Origin: Pseudoips prasinana
Lineage: Eukaryota > Arthropoda > Insecta > Lepidoptera > Nolidae
Assembly (NCBI GenBank): GCA_951640165.1
Contig: OX621258.1
Coordinates: 4,301,501-4,365,500 of the forward strand
Length of the DNA stretch: 64,000 nt
Direction: 5' to 3'
The notes beneath the pieces are model-generated. The model was given only the letters and a program-made list of their open reading frames with translations. It was not told the origin of the DNA and searched no databases. Shown piece by piece: positions 9,140-19,571 of this stretch. The position numbers were made by a program, and so were the translations under genes. The first letter of the stretch is position 1; each line of letters begins with the position of its first letter.

Positions 9140-9300
9140 TACTGTCAGTTCCTATCCATCCAAAGGTTGTCTGGAAGGGATCGCTTAAGGCGATAAGACC
9201 GCCCATTGTACCTTATGTTCTTTATATTATATCCGATGTATTTTCTTTCCGCCTGAGTGTGTACAATAAAGAGTATTCTATCTATCTATCTATCTATATA
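9140..9300 (+). mobile_element. NL2 LINE 3' end with (TCTA)n tail
   Basis: CCATCCAAAGGTTGTCTGG, then GGATCGCTTAAGGCGATAAG (small hairpin), then ACCGCCCATTGTACC, TGTACAATAAAGAGTATTC and TCTA repeats (about 9279..9300). Reverse-strand copies at 20632 and 36656 share hairpin and AATAAA. No coding part. Confidence 0.75.
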
Positions 9301-9671
9301 TGTATGTACGTATTCGATTCCACAAACTACGAATAAATGCATAACATTTACAAAAATCAGTCGAAGTGAGAACCTTATTTTTGAATGCAGTAAATAAAGA
9401 AACATGTTGGTACTAGAATAGATAACCAAGAATATTGTAGGATGAAAGAATATGAAACTGGTCAATATTATTCCATTTCATTTATAACATACCACAAATA
9501 TGTTCTACCTGCAATCATCTTGTAGATACTGTAGGTATACATTCTCTTGTATAGTGTACAATTTGGTAAACTTTTGGAACAAAGCTTTAACTTTAACGAA
9601 GTAGAAGTTACCTGTTAGAAATCGTCACGTAAGAAAAAAGTGTTATGCAGCGCTATATAACTCACTCTTTA
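9301..9671. other. unassigned AT-rich DNA
   Basis: Nothing recognised. Confidence 0.35.
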
Positions 9672-9842
9672 TCACACTAATATTAATACGCAAAAGTTTA
9701 TGAGTGTGTGTTTGTTACTACTACACGCAAAAACTACCGAAGGTATTTTGATGAAAATTTGTAGTAATATAGCGTAATATCCGAATAACACAGGGGCTAT
9801 AATTTATAAACTTTAACGCGGATAATACCGCGGGCCACTGTT
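9672..9842 (+). mobile_element. Hel-G Helitron, diverged copy
   Basis: Starts TCACACTAATATTAATACG, has GAGTGTGTGTTTGTTACT and CTATAATTTATAAACTTTAA, and ends with the hairpin region ACGCGGATAATACCGCG. The terminal CTAG is lost. Confidence 0.65.
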
Positions 9843-10352
9843 CCTGATCGATCAGATGAGCATCTTTCTTTATTTTATAACAATTGAAACACTGACGCGA
9901 GTTCCTAGCATAATTGCATTTTTGCAAGGATTTCATACCTGACACAGATTCCTCCACAAAGAAAGGATACAGTCCGAACAAAAGCATATTATAGGAAAGA
10001 CATGTACCTTCCTCCTTTTCTTAATACAGTCAATAAGGTTATCTTTTTCATTCAAATTTAGCCTTGAAGGCAACAAGCAAAACATACATGTTATAATTCA
10101 ATGACAAGATATTGCTATTTACGTACAAGCGTTTACGAAAAAAAGGGATCGAATTCGCCCTTAGGGCTATAACACGGACACTTAACCCGGAATCGGCTCG
10201 GTATTTCCTAACCCCACTTCAGTAGGCGGTGTTTGTACCCTAACCCTTCAAAGTCATCGATTGCTTTTCAATGAGATAACATTGAAATGTGGTCATATTG
10301 GCCAGACCATTGTGGTATTTTTGTTTTGTTTAGTAGTATAGTAACATGACTT
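9843..10352. other. unassigned DNA
   Basis: No gene found. 10342..10352 is the left copy of the RTE target duplication described next. Confidence 0.35.
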
Positions 10353-10554
10353 CCCATCGTTGACGTCGACGATGGGAAGACGACATAAAAAGCATAGCAG
10401 GAGTCACATGGAGAAGGAAGACACATGACCGAATTTTATGGAAACCTATGCTGAATAGCAAGACAATCTTCGCGAAACTAGTGTCTACATCAAAGAGATT
10501 GTATATATATTTTTTTTTATAAGATTGTTAAATAAAGGCTTTATTATTATTATA
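10353..10554 (+). pseudogene. 5'-truncated RTE-type LINE with 11-bp target duplication
   Basis: Frame from 10367 reads RRWEDDIKSIAGVTWRRKTH then DRILWK, the conserved end of RTE-like ORF2. Then AAATAAAGG and a TTATTATTATTAT tail. Flanked by an exact duplication TAACATGACTT at 10342..10352 and 10555..10565. The first 24 bp form an inverted repeat (CCCATCGT / ACGATGGG). Confidence 0.75.
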
Positions 10555-10565
10555 TAACATGACTT

Positions 10566-10656
10566 ATTCTGGGTATTTGTTGCCGGCACGGAAAGCGCAG
10601 TTGTAAAGTTAGTTGCAATGCTACCCCCTCAGCGCCATCGTGTGCGGCTTCATTAT
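10566..10656. other. unassigned spacer
   Basis: Nothing recognised. Confidence 0.3.
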
Positions 10657-10789
10657 TGTACAGACGCCAGCACATTCAGCTACCCCAATCTGTCAAATTT
10701 CTTTTATAGATTTTCAACTTTTATCACATAAGCATAATGTTCACTTTCAATTGGGGAAATTTAACAGATTGGGGTAGCTTGATGTAACA
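10657..10789. mobile_element. MITE with TGTACAGACGC end, copy 1
   Basis: Begins TGTACAGACGCCAGCACATTC and contains inverted subterminal AGCTACCCCAATCTGT / ACAGATTGGGGTAGCT. The far end has decayed. A better copy in the other orientation lies at 39516..39660. No coding capacity. Confidence 0.7.
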
Positions 10790-11474
10790 ATGCATATCAT
10801 TTATGAATGTAGTTTCTTATTTATAAATGATATAATCTAAAGCTAATTGTATAGAGGCAAGTTTAATTCAATATGAGTTTTCTTCCAGCAAACCCTAAGA
10901 GAGTGAGACTTATGTGAAAGGGTATATGTAGCGCACAACAAATAACTAATAAAACATTAAAACTAAAACCAATATTACCTGAAGTAATTAAATCTAAACA
11001 TATACCTACTTAATTAATGTAATCCTAAATTTTAATTTTATAGCATTATTCGCAATGCAAAGCGTTTATCTAATCTCAAAAATATATAATGTTTTCCTTC
11101 ATAATAAGTCAATTCTCTCTCGTTTTTCGATTACATTTACATAATATAGATTGTTGAATAAATCAAGATTATAATGAAAGAATATGTACAAGTAATAAAT
11201 AAATTAAAACTATACTAACATAGATATTGAAAATAGATTAAAACTACGTACAAACTAAAACTATCATTATAAACTTAAAATCAAAATAATTACAAATAAA
11301 ACAATAACTTATAGATAAAAAACCGCTTTCGAAGTCACCATCTGCGGGTAAGGTGCCCAAAAAGCTAGCGACGTTACCTCTTTGGATCGCAAGGCTTATG
11401 CGTTGGCCGAGGTACGTGCCAGCTCTTTGATCACCAGAGTCACAGTAAATAAATACCAGAGTGCTCTACAAGTA
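10790..11474. other. unassigned DNA
   Basis: Very AT-rich to 11320, then a moderately GC-rich block (11325..11450) that may be a LINE 3' region but matches nothing else here. Confidence 0.35.
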
Positions 11475-11561
11475 CTACCTACCTACCTACCTAACTACCT
11501 ACCTACCTACCTACCTAACTACCTACCTACCTAACTACCTACCTACCTACCATAGTACCTA
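11475..11561. repeat. (CTAC)n microsatellite
   Basis: About 20 tetranucleotide units of CTAC with regular CTAACTAC variants. Confidence 0.95.
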
Positions 11562-11587
11562 CTTATATAATACATAATAATATAAGT

Positions 11588-11852
11588 GACGGTCACCGTA
11601 GCCTAGTTGGTAATATTCCTGCCTACGAAGCTGGTGGTCCTGGGTTCGAATCCCGGTAAGTGCAAATATTTGTGTGATGAGCACAAATATTTGTTTCTGA
11701 GTCATGGATGTTTTCTATGTATATAAGTATATATCTATCTATATAAGTATGTATATCGTCGCCTGGTACCCATAGTAAAAGCTTTGCTTAGTTTGGGGCT
11801 AGGATGATCTGTGTGACATTGTCCCTAGATATTATTATAATAGGCGATCGTG
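11588..11852 (+). mobile_element. S-A SINE, complete
   Basis: tRNA-like head with box A GTAGCCTAGTTGG and box B GGTTCGAATCC, then AAATATTTGTGTGATGAGC, the shared 3' body (CATAGTAAAAGCTTTGCTTA, GTTTGGGGCTAGG, TGTCCCTAGATATTATTAT). Pol III transcribed in principle. A reverse copy follows directly. Confidence 0.85.
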
Positions 11853-11870
11853 ATCGGCGTTCAAATAGAT

Positions 11871-12130
11871 ATAATAATAATAATAATATCTGGGGACAAT
11901 GTCACACAGATCATCCTAGCCCCAAACTAAGCAAAGCTTGTACTATGGGTACCAGGTGACGATATACATACTTACATAGATAGATAAATACTTATATACA
12001 TAGAAAACATCCATGACTCAGAAACAAATATTCGTGCTCATCACACAAATATTTGCACTTACCGGGATTCGAACCCAGGACCACCAGCTTCGTAGGCAGG
12101 AGCACTACCAACTAGGCTACGGTGACCGTC
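11871..12130 (-). mobile_element. S-A SINE, complete, inverted partner
   Basis: The same element on the opposite strand, tail to tail with 11588..11852 and separated by about 20 bp (CGATCGTGATCGGCG region). Box B on the reverse strand reads GGGATTCGAACCC; box A is CCAACTAGGCTACGG. Confidence 0.85.
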
Positions 12131-12136
12131 AGTGAA

Positions 12137-12223
12137 GATTAAAAACGACTAAATCATTCGTTCAATCGGCTTCCATGAACACATGTGACGTCATAAATGG
12201 TCCAGAATCGACTTTCAACGTTA
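12137..12223. repeat. FB1 MITE internal fragment
   Basis: ATCGGCTTCCATGAACACAT, GTGACGTCATAAATGGTCC and TTCAACGTT match the centre of FB1. Both termini are missing. Confidence 0.7.
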
Positions 12224-12235
12224 CCGTTTTCAGTA

Positions 12236-12643
12236 CTAGCTGTGCCCCGCGGTTTTAACCCGCGTTAAATTCTATAAATTATCACAGCTCCTCCCCCGTA
12301 GGTGATAGCGTGATAATATGTAGCCTATATGTAGACCCGACCTCTTCGTAATATTCATGCAAAATTTGAAGTAAATCCATGCAGTACTTTTTGATTTTAG
12401 CCCGGACATACATACAGACAAACAGACACACAGACAAAAATTCTAAAAACTATATTTTTGGCTTCGATATCGATGGAAGATCACGCCCCAAGTATCCTTT
12501 AAAAAAATATTCAATGTACAGTTACAATTTACTAAGAGGTCGGGTCAACATATAGGCTACATATTATCACGCTATCACCTACGGGTGAGGAGCTGTGAAA
12601 ATTTATAAAATTTAACGCGGGTAAAACCGCGGGACACAGCTAG
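12236..12643. mobile_element. composite Hel-G Helitron with two 3' ends
   Basis: Left end is CTAGCTGTGCCCCGCGG (12236), a Helitron 3' end on the minus strand; right end is AACCGCGGGACACAGCTAG (to 12643), a 3' end on the plus strand. The halves meet near 12522 and both lack the TC-type 5' end. Confidence 0.8.
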
Positions 12644-13885
12644 TAAGGGCTAAAACCAATGCATTATGAACATATGACCTATTAAAATTTATAACTTTAT
12701 TAGTCAAAACCAAACTTCACAGAAGACGTCTCTGCCAAAAAACTACAGTTACATGAACCCGCACGTCCAATATTGCAAACAGAATATTATTAAACGTCAA
12801 TAACTGTTACTAAATAACAGTATCTACTCATCTCATATTCCCCACTTTCGGAAAACAAATTCGCACTTATATTTGATACCAATGCATCTTAGCACGTAAA
12901 TATCGTATGTCAGAAAGATTGACTTGTCCGGTCACAAACAATGTCAAAGAATACGACACCCCCGTTTTTTATCGCAACGAGTTACGTTCTATTGACCTCA
13001 TTGCTGTTGTCTGTCACCGTAACGTAACACTGGACACATCATTCATACCGTTCGTACAGTGTAACGACGATATATAGCAGTTAAACTATGCGTGCACAAA
13101 TCCTATACAAGCGTATCGTCACACCACGGCGGCGTGATATACAGATTACTCTTTTAAAAATAGAATTCATTTTTTATTTATGAGTATAGATTTGAACAAA
13201 TCTTTTATGAGGTAATTCCTTAACTATCAAATAAAAAAAAAACAATGTTCAAAAACCACGGAGGAATTGCGTCACAATAATACGTTAAATAAAAAAATCA
13301 CAGTTGAATTGATAGCTTCCGTTTCTAAGTCCGTAAAAATGGGCATAAAACCAAAAGCTAGTATAAACAGTGACGCACAACGAAAGTATTGTGAAGTATT
13401 GTAACGCGCGTGCAAGTATTAGTTTACTGTGGGTACAAAAACCTAACTTCTCCACTGCTCTTTATTTCAAAGAGAAAGAAGTACTTTAGATCCCACGCTC
13501 TGAGACTTGCAACAAGAGAACTCGGCTGTAAAGCGACCATTGACATAATATAAGAGTCTTATCAAATGGACTATCAAACTTAATTTCAATGATATGTATG
13601 GCTAAAGCTTATAAATCAAAGAAAGTTATGAATTAAGTTCTGTTTAATAAAATATTGGTTGAAATGAACGCCGCGTACCCAGAACGTAACACCTGCACAA
13701 TGCCCTGCGTTTGTGTCATGTTTGACCCGACTGTTATGACGACTTTAACATCTGTATATCTTTAAGCTGTAATGATGAATATGATACGCAGCTGTCAAGA
13801 CTGATGTTCTCATTTCTCTAGGAACTGTTATTTGATTATTTCTTTCGATATGAAAAACATCTTATATGTGGATAAATTATCAACT
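12644..13885. other. unassigned AT-rich DNA
   Basis: About 1.2 kb with no open frame or repeat I can place. A TATATA at about 13070 was considered and rejected as a promoter. Confidence 0.4.
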
Positions 13886-14005
13886 GCATGTGTGGCGCAG
13901 CGGTAAAGATAACGGGCCATTTGGTGCCCCGGGTTTGATTCCCCCGCAGGACAAATATTTTTGTGATTCATATATTTATGATTTATACTCATCTATTGTT
14001 ATGAG
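13886..14005 (+). mobile_element. tRNA-headed SINE fragment
   Basis: Head-like GTGTGGCGCAGCGGTAAAG (box A) and CCGGGTTTGATTCCC (box B), then GGACAAATATTTTTGTGATT as in S-B. Probably a further member of the S-A/S-B group; the 3' body is not clear. Confidence 0.55.
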
Positions 14006-14301
14006 TATTACATGTACTTCGTGTACCAACAATTTCATGTTGAAAAATACCTCGCGACACATAAGGGATGCATTAATCAAAAGAAGGCATTGTCTTTAAT
14101 AAAAATGGCGTTCGGGGGGTTTATTCTAAAGCTATCTTTATTATTAATGTAACTCTATAGTTACCTCAATAACAAAGAAGAGTCTGAACAAGCAATTACA
14201 ATAAAAAAGTATACACGCACTTGGCAATAACGTCAAATACTTATACTATTTTGATGTTAGTGCCAAGTGTTTATATGCGTTTTTTTGTAAATATATTTCT
14301 T
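14006..14301. other. unassigned AT-rich DNA
   Basis: Nothing recognised. Confidence 0.35.
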
Positions 14302-14556
14302 GACGGTCACCGTAGCCTAGTTGGTAGTGCTCCTGCCTAAGAAGCTGGTGGTCCTGGGTTCGAATCCCGGTAAGTGCAAATATTTGTGTGATGAGCACGA
14401 ATATTTGTTTCTGAGTCATGGATGTTTTCTATGTATTCAAGTATTTATCTATCTATATAAGTATGTATATCGTCGCCTGGTACCCATAGTACAAGCTTTG
14501 TTTAGTTTGGGGCTAGGATAATCAGTGTGACATTGTCCCTAGATTATTATTATATA
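14302..14556 (+). mobile_element. S-A SINE, complete
   Basis: GACGGTCACCGTAGCCTAG head, box B GGTTCGAATCC, shared body and TGTCCCTAGATTATTATTAT tail. Nearly identical to 11588..11852. Confidence 0.85.
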
Positions 14557-15117
14557 TGTGCATACAATACAATGAAAACATCGAAAGCGCAACGTTTTGA
14601 TCAGAAGGCAGCACTGAAACTGAGTCACGCTTAGCTTTAAAATAACAAACCTTCTCCGAGCTTCACAGACACGGGTCTCAACTTGTAACGCCAAGAAAGG
14701 CGATTCTGTCTGTCTTCCCTATCACAAACAAAATTCCCCGAGGATGTTTCCAACAGTAACAAAGTCAGTATCAAACCTGACACGTCTTACGTACAGGAAG
14801 CGAAGGAAAGTCCCCGAAGACATCTTAAGTACCAAATTCCTAATTCGCTTACACGACAAGATTCTGTTGAACGTAGTGGAAAAAATGTAAGTAATATAAA
14901 AAGGAGACCATCGAAGTTGTCAGGGCAATATCTATAAGGAAAACATAAAAAAGAAACGGGCGCCTATATTTTGGAGACAGCATTGGGTTTATGGGAAATT
15001 TGACAGCCAATCACTTCTTCATGTAGAGCTTTTTTTTAACATGACGTAGTTTGCCTTGCACTACTTCACCGGACAACTTCTTCATATCGAGTGTTATACA
15101 CGTGGAACGAATTTAAT
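14557..15117. other. unassigned DNA, locally GC-richer
   Basis: 14580..14900 is less AT-rich than its surroundings, but frames are short and closed. No gene call. Confidence 0.35.
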
Positions 15118-15166
15118 TGCCAGCCGAAAGACATCCACTGCTGGATATAGGCCTCCCCCAAAAAAG
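15118..15166 (-). mobile_element. RTE/S-F 3' end fragment
   Basis: CAGCCGAAAGACATCCACTG, CTGGATATAGGCCTCCCCC: the reverse-strand end shared by RTE and S-F. Confidence 0.6.
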
Positions 15167-15342
15167 TGAAAGTTGTCGCCGAGGTCATAAGTTCAAATCC
15201 TGGGTCGGGTCTAAACATATTTTTTGGTGTTTTTCTGGAAGTACCATTTGAAGAAGCGGGCCTATGAAAGAAAGTTACAATGGGATTACTACTACACCAG
15301 CCAATAAGAAGTGAAAATATTACTTTTAAGTTATGCAAGGAA
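15167..15342 (+). mobile_element. S-G repeat with tRNA-like head
   Basis: Box-B-like AAGTTCAAATCCTGGGTCGG near the left, then TTTCTGGAAGTACCATTTG, GAAGCGGGCC, GTTATGCAAGGAATAT. The second copy, in reverse, is at 42070..42300 and is likewise joined to a Helitron 5' end. Confidence 0.6.
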
Positions 15343-15514
15343 TATCAAACTAATATATAATGGCGAAAGTTTGTGAGTGTGTATGTTTATTACTTCTTCA
15401 CGTCTAAACGGCAGGTGCGATTTTAATAAAATTTGGTATGGAGTTAGCTGACACCCTGGATTAACACATAGGCTATAATTTATAAACACGGGTAAAACCG
15501 CGGGGCACAGCTAG
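15343..15514 (+). mobile_element. Hel-G Helitron next to S-G
   Basis: Begins AAACTAATATATAATGGCG (TCACACTAATATT in better copies) and ends CACGGGTAAAACCGCGGGGC then ACAGCTAG (to 15514), followed by T. Hairpin plus CTAG defines the Helitron 3' end. Confidence 0.8.
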
Positions 15515-15701
15515 TATTTAATATTTAGCTAATATTAATTTATACTTTATAGCTCGTTTTGAAGTGGTGGTGCCTGTTTTTAAATCAAGAGTAATTATTT
15601 GTAGTGATTTCGAAAATTTTAAGTAAAGAGTGAATGAAGTAAATCCTACAGTACCTAACATTTTTAAATGATTAATTAATAGGATATTTATAAGTAAAAT
15701 A
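15515..15701. other. unassigned AT-rich DNA
   Basis: Nothing recognised. Confidence 0.3.
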
Positions 15702-15915
15702 AAATAAAATAAAAAAAGGTTTTTATTCACGTAGACTTTAAAAAAGCGCTTGTAAATAGTCAGAACATGTTTGTAGTAATATAGTTGTATACATTATTAT
15801 TTCCAGTAACATAGATATTTAGGTACACATTGTATGAAAACATTTATAAAATTTATTTTATTATAGCACTGACATTTAGCCAGCTCGTATCAAGTTATTG
15901 TCAAGAGATTATGTT
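15702..15915 (-). mobile_element. NL1 LINE 3' end
   Basis: As at 3808: AAAATAAAAAAAGGTTTTTA tail, CACGTAGACTTTAAAAAAGC, GTAAATAGTCAGAACATG, AGCCAGCTCGTATCAAG. Confidence 0.8.
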
Positions 15916-16124
15916 CTAATCGCTACACATACAAAAAACAGGCATTTGACTTAAAAATCTTCCTTTTGAAATCGGCAAAAAAACCATTTAATTTTGTGAA
16001 GTAAAACATCTTAACTTATACGGAGACATTACTAAAAGTGCCGACGAAGTCGCGGACACAGCTATTATAAACTTCTAACCCTTATATAAGTTCACAAAGA
16101 GGTAAGTATCTATTCGTTTGATTA
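15916..16124. other. unassigned AT-rich DNA
   Basis: Nothing recognised. GCCGACGAAGTCGCGGACAC then AGC near 16050 may be a decayed Helitron-type terminus. Confidence 0.3.
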
Positions 16125-16422
16125 TCTATACATATAATAAAATCGTAGGAAAGTCAAAACTGTACATTGAATATTTTTCTAAAAATGATACTTGGGGCGT
16201 GATCTACAATCGATATCCAAGCCAAATAAAAGTTTTTAGAATTTTTCTCTGTATGTATGTCAGGGCAGAAAGTACTGCATGGATTTACTTCAAAATTTGC
16301 ATGAATATTACTAAGAGGTCGGGTCTACATATAGGCTACATATTATCACGCTATCACCTACGGGGGAGGAGCTGTGATAATTTATAAAATTTGACGCGGG
16401 TAAAACCGCGGGGCACAGCTAG
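16125..16422 (+). mobile_element. complete Helitron, Hel-G 3' end with alternative 5' end
   Basis: Starts A|TCTATACATATAATAAAA and ends GACGCGGGTAAAACCGCGGG then GCACAGCTAG|T (16419..16422), with the A and T neighbours expected of Helitron insertion. 298 bp, no Rep/helicase, so non-autonomous. Its 5' 150 bp differs from the TCACACTAATATT type although the 3' end is shared. Confidence 0.85.
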
Positions 16423-16628
16423 TAATTTATAAAAGAAAATATCTAGCCACTCAGCTTCCAGTCCGTTTCAAACAGAAAATAACACTTCGGTAATGAAGGA
16501 GGCTTGTCTTATTAAAAGTTATAATGAAATAACATTTTTCAACATTGATCAAAAGTTTAATGAACTCTAAAACTTTGGTAAAGGTCAGTGAACGTATTAA
16601 CTTGAATACCTAATGATAATAATTACGC
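16423..16628. other. unassigned spacer
   Basis: Nothing recognised. Confidence 0.3.
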
Positions 16629-16750
16629 TCTCCTGGTCGAATTACAGCCACGGTGGCCAGTCTCAATGGAGACTTGCCATTTACGGGAGATATATTACCG
16701 TACACAAATGTGTGCGCCAACATTGGGGTACTTTATATTCCGTCACACTC
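16629..16750 (-). mobile_element. S-D SINE, 3' fragment
   Basis: GGTCGAATTACAGCCACGG, TGGCCAGTCTCAATGGAGAC, AAATGTGTGCGCCAACA match the end of S-D on the reverse strand. Confidence 0.65.
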
Positions 16751-16794
16751 ATTATTAAATTAAATTATTATTATTACATTATTATTAATAATAA

Positions 16795-17030
16795 TAATTT
16801 CCTGGGACATTATTCACACGCGACCATCAGATCCCAAACTAAGCAGAGCTTGTACTATGGAAACCAGAAAACTAATATACTACATATTACTAATCGTCTT
16901 TTGTAATTACATACTTATATAAACAATTACACCCAGACTCAGGAAAAACAGTTTATGCACACAAATATCTGTCCTGGGTGGTATTGAACGTTAAAGGCAC
17001 AAGGTACCAAATACGCCAACAGGCCCAGGT
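16795..17030 (-). mobile_element. S-B SINE, near-complete
   Basis: ATTTCCTGGGACATTATTCA, CTAAGCAGAGCTTGTACTAT, ACACCCAGACTCAGG, ATCTGTCCTGGGTGG, ACGCCAACAGGCCC. Box B is damaged (GGTATTGAACG). Confidence 0.8.
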
Positions 17031-17544
17031 TTTTCTATAATATGTTTAATATTAATTTATAAATTCTGTCTGTTTATTAACGATGTAGACGTATCATTAG
17101 TGTAGTGTGTAGAATTAATTACAAACCTTTTGGAGTCGATTGTCATATATATTTAATAAACGATTCTGAATCTGGGTGTAACTATTTATTTAAGTATGTA
17201 TTGTTATCAAGTACTCAATAGCCGCGCAACGGTTATGACGTAGCTGCTATGTTATAATACTATGATTATTTATTTGATTAGTGATTATCATTTTATTAAT
17301 ACTTTAATAATTCTATAATAATTTTACATCTTAAAACTATTAATAATCGATATTATACTTTCAAATGGTTGTCACTGATAAAAGTATAAATAGGGTTGGA
17401 GAATTATTAAAGAGGCATTCTTTGTACGACGGTAGATGAGAACGTTACTCTGTTCGATTAAATATTGTGTGTGGAAAATATGTCGGAGTTTTAATGTGCA
17501 GAACCTACGAGTGCGTAACAGTATTTATAACAAAAAGGTAGTAT
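17031..17544. other. unassigned AT-rich DNA
   Basis: About 0.5 kb, very AT-rich, nothing recognised. Confidence 0.35.
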
Positions 17545-17645
17545 ATATAGATAGTATATCAGTTACCTGGTTTCCATAGTACAATCTCTGCTTAGTTTGG
17601 GATCAGATGGCCATGTGTAAATAACGTCCCAGGATATTATTATAA
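17545..17645 (+). mobile_element. S-B SINE, 3' half
   Basis: TATCAGTTACCTGGTTTCC, TCTGCTTAGTTTGGGATC, CCCAGGATATTATTAT; head missing. Confidence 0.75.
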
Positions 17646-17776
17646 TTTTGTCTGTTATGATTATGTCACGTTGTCTGTTTTTGTTACTTGTTACACGAAC
17701 CAGTACATACAGGCCCTATCGGAAGAAAAGTACGGATTCTATTTAAAAACTAAGTAATAATGTTAACTAAAATTAT
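17646..17776. other. unassigned spacer
   Basis: Nothing recognised. Confidence 0.3.
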
Positions 17777-18132
17777 TATTAACAATTTCCGAAAATGAAT
17801 TTGAATGTGAAATAATTAATTTCCTTATCTTTATAATAATAATAATAATATCTCGGGTCAATGTCACACAGATCATCCTAGCCCGAAACTAAGCAAAGCT
17901 TGTACTATGGGTACCAGGCGACGATATACATACTTATATAGATAGATAAATACATAGAAAATCCATGACTCAGAAACAAATATCCGTGCTCATCACACAA
18001 ATATTTGCGCTTACCGGGATTCGAACCCAGGACCACCAGCTTCGTAGGCAGGAGCACTACCAACTAGGCTATTATTATTATTAATATTTTCCGAAAATTA
18101 TTTGAAAGTAAAATAATTAATTTCCTTATCTT
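17777..18132. repeat. about 60-bp direct repeat flanking an S-A SINE
   Basis: 17777..17833 and 18073..18132 share AATTTCCGAAAAT / ATTTTCCGAAAAT, TTTGAA-GT-AAATAATTAATT and TTTCCTTATCTTT. The S-A copy lies between them. Far longer than a normal SINE target duplication. Confidence 0.7.
17834..18070 (-). mobile_element. S-A SINE, head slightly truncated
   Basis: ATAATATCTCGGGTCAATG, GAAACTAAGCAAAGCTTG, GGGATTCGAACCCAGGACC, CTACCAACTAGGCTA. The final CGGTGACCGTC of other copies is missing. Confidence 0.8.
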
Positions 18133-18760
18133 TCTTTCTTTTATAAAGAGCACGTATGACTATTAAACATATAATTGATAAAATGACATCTATACGATCT
18201 CGGTGTTTACTTAACCCGTAAAAACCATATAACATCTTTCCTTCCTCATCAATACAATCTCTTTTAACCCTTAAACTGCAACTTTGGTCTCTTTGGCCTC
18301 CTGCCCGCAGGGAAACAGATAAGATACTCAATTTATATTCATTACTGAAATATCCCCGGGGGTACGTTTTCTCATTTCCTAATGGCTTTATTTATGTTGG
18401 TCAGTGACGAAATAATACCCTTTGTCGCGTTTAAGGGTTAAAAGAAGATTATTGTTTTCTTAGGGCTGTTTGGGTAGGTGGTCTTAGGACGTGGAGTTAT
18501 TTTTACTTCTTTCGTTCCACTTTAACTGGAATTCTATTAACTCAACTGTCGTGAGGTAATATTAACTTACTTTTATTTCTGTTGTTTCCTTACTTCTGTA
18601 TGCGTGATTAAGCGTAAAGAAATTGATAGTAATATTAAAACTGTGTTGTTACAGAAATCATTCAACTTCGTAGACAATAATGAAAATACCTATAAACACT
18701 ATTACCACAGTATAAATATGGACAGTAAGGTAACTAAGCCTAGTCGATGAAATAATTACC
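18133..18760. other. unassigned DNA
   Basis: No gene or matched repeat. Confidence 0.35.
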
Positions 18761-19190
18761 TAAGTCATAAGTCAGTCATAAGTCATATCTTTATTTGCCA
18801 AAAAAACATGGTATACAGAGCTGTTAAAAATACAATTAGACCATACATGTTTTGCTTAAAAATTAAGGCATGCAAATTTTCAGTTACAGGAATTCCTTAG
18901 TGCTATAGAAGTTATTTCCATTCAACCATTTATATAGCTCAATTCTAAATAATCTGTATTGTAGTATTTTTAGATTGTTAGGTAATTTATTATACAGACG
19001 TACACACATAGCCAGACTGCTTTTATTATATTTTGTTGACCTAGGGATCTCGTCAAGTACAAGTCTATGTTGATCCCGCCGACTTCTAGAACAAATTTCT
19101 CCTACTTTTTTTAAATAGTTCTTTATGTCTATGTACAAACATACACGCTCTATTGAAGCTGTAGGGTTGCAACTTTTAATGTTTTAGATA
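18761..19190 (-). pseudogene. LINE C-terminal fragment and 3' end (Jockey/CR1-like)
   Basis: Reading leftwards the frame contains NPTASIERVCLYIDIKNY, RRDQHRLVLDEIPRSTKY, VRLYNKLPNNLK and KWLNGNNFYSTKEFL, the usual LINE C-terminus, ending at 18884. The 3' end follows with a tail of TATGACT-type repeats to 18761. The catalytic RT region is absent. Confidence 0.8.
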
Positions 19191-19571
19191 CCTATTATTA
19201 TTATTATTTTTCAACAAATATTTGTTTTATAAATCAGCAGGATGGTTAAAACACGAAAAGTTACGTTTTGATCAAGCCGAGTTCAAACAGCCGTATCCTA
19301 CGGAAAACGCACGTGGATTTTTAAAGAGATTGCGGAGCTAAACTTATACGCGACCACTCGTTTTGACGCCGCACTCACTACTGACAGCACCGCGACAACC
19401 GCTCAGGGGTCTTGTCGATGCGCATGTTTGTGTGAGTGTGCCGTTTCGACCGTTTGTAGGTAGTTTCCGTACTGTCTATTTTTATACTGAGCTATTACGG
19501 AGAAGACTGTGATGACATCCTCATTAATAACACATGCGATGGTGGAAAAAGGAAATCAAAGTCAATTGATC
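19191..19571. other. unassigned DNA with a GC-rich block
   Basis: 19340..19480 is clearly GC-richer (CGCCGCACTCACTACTGAC, CACCGCGACAACCGCTC). It could be a regulatory region or TE leader; no frame supports a gene. Confidence 0.3.

Noticed and set aside
11475..11561. CRISPR-like regular repeat
   Set aside because: It is a simple (CTAC)n microsatellite in eukaryotic DNA without spacers.
13060..13100. Core promoter (TATATA followed by CAGT)
   Set aside because: No gene follows and such motifs are common in AT-rich DNA.
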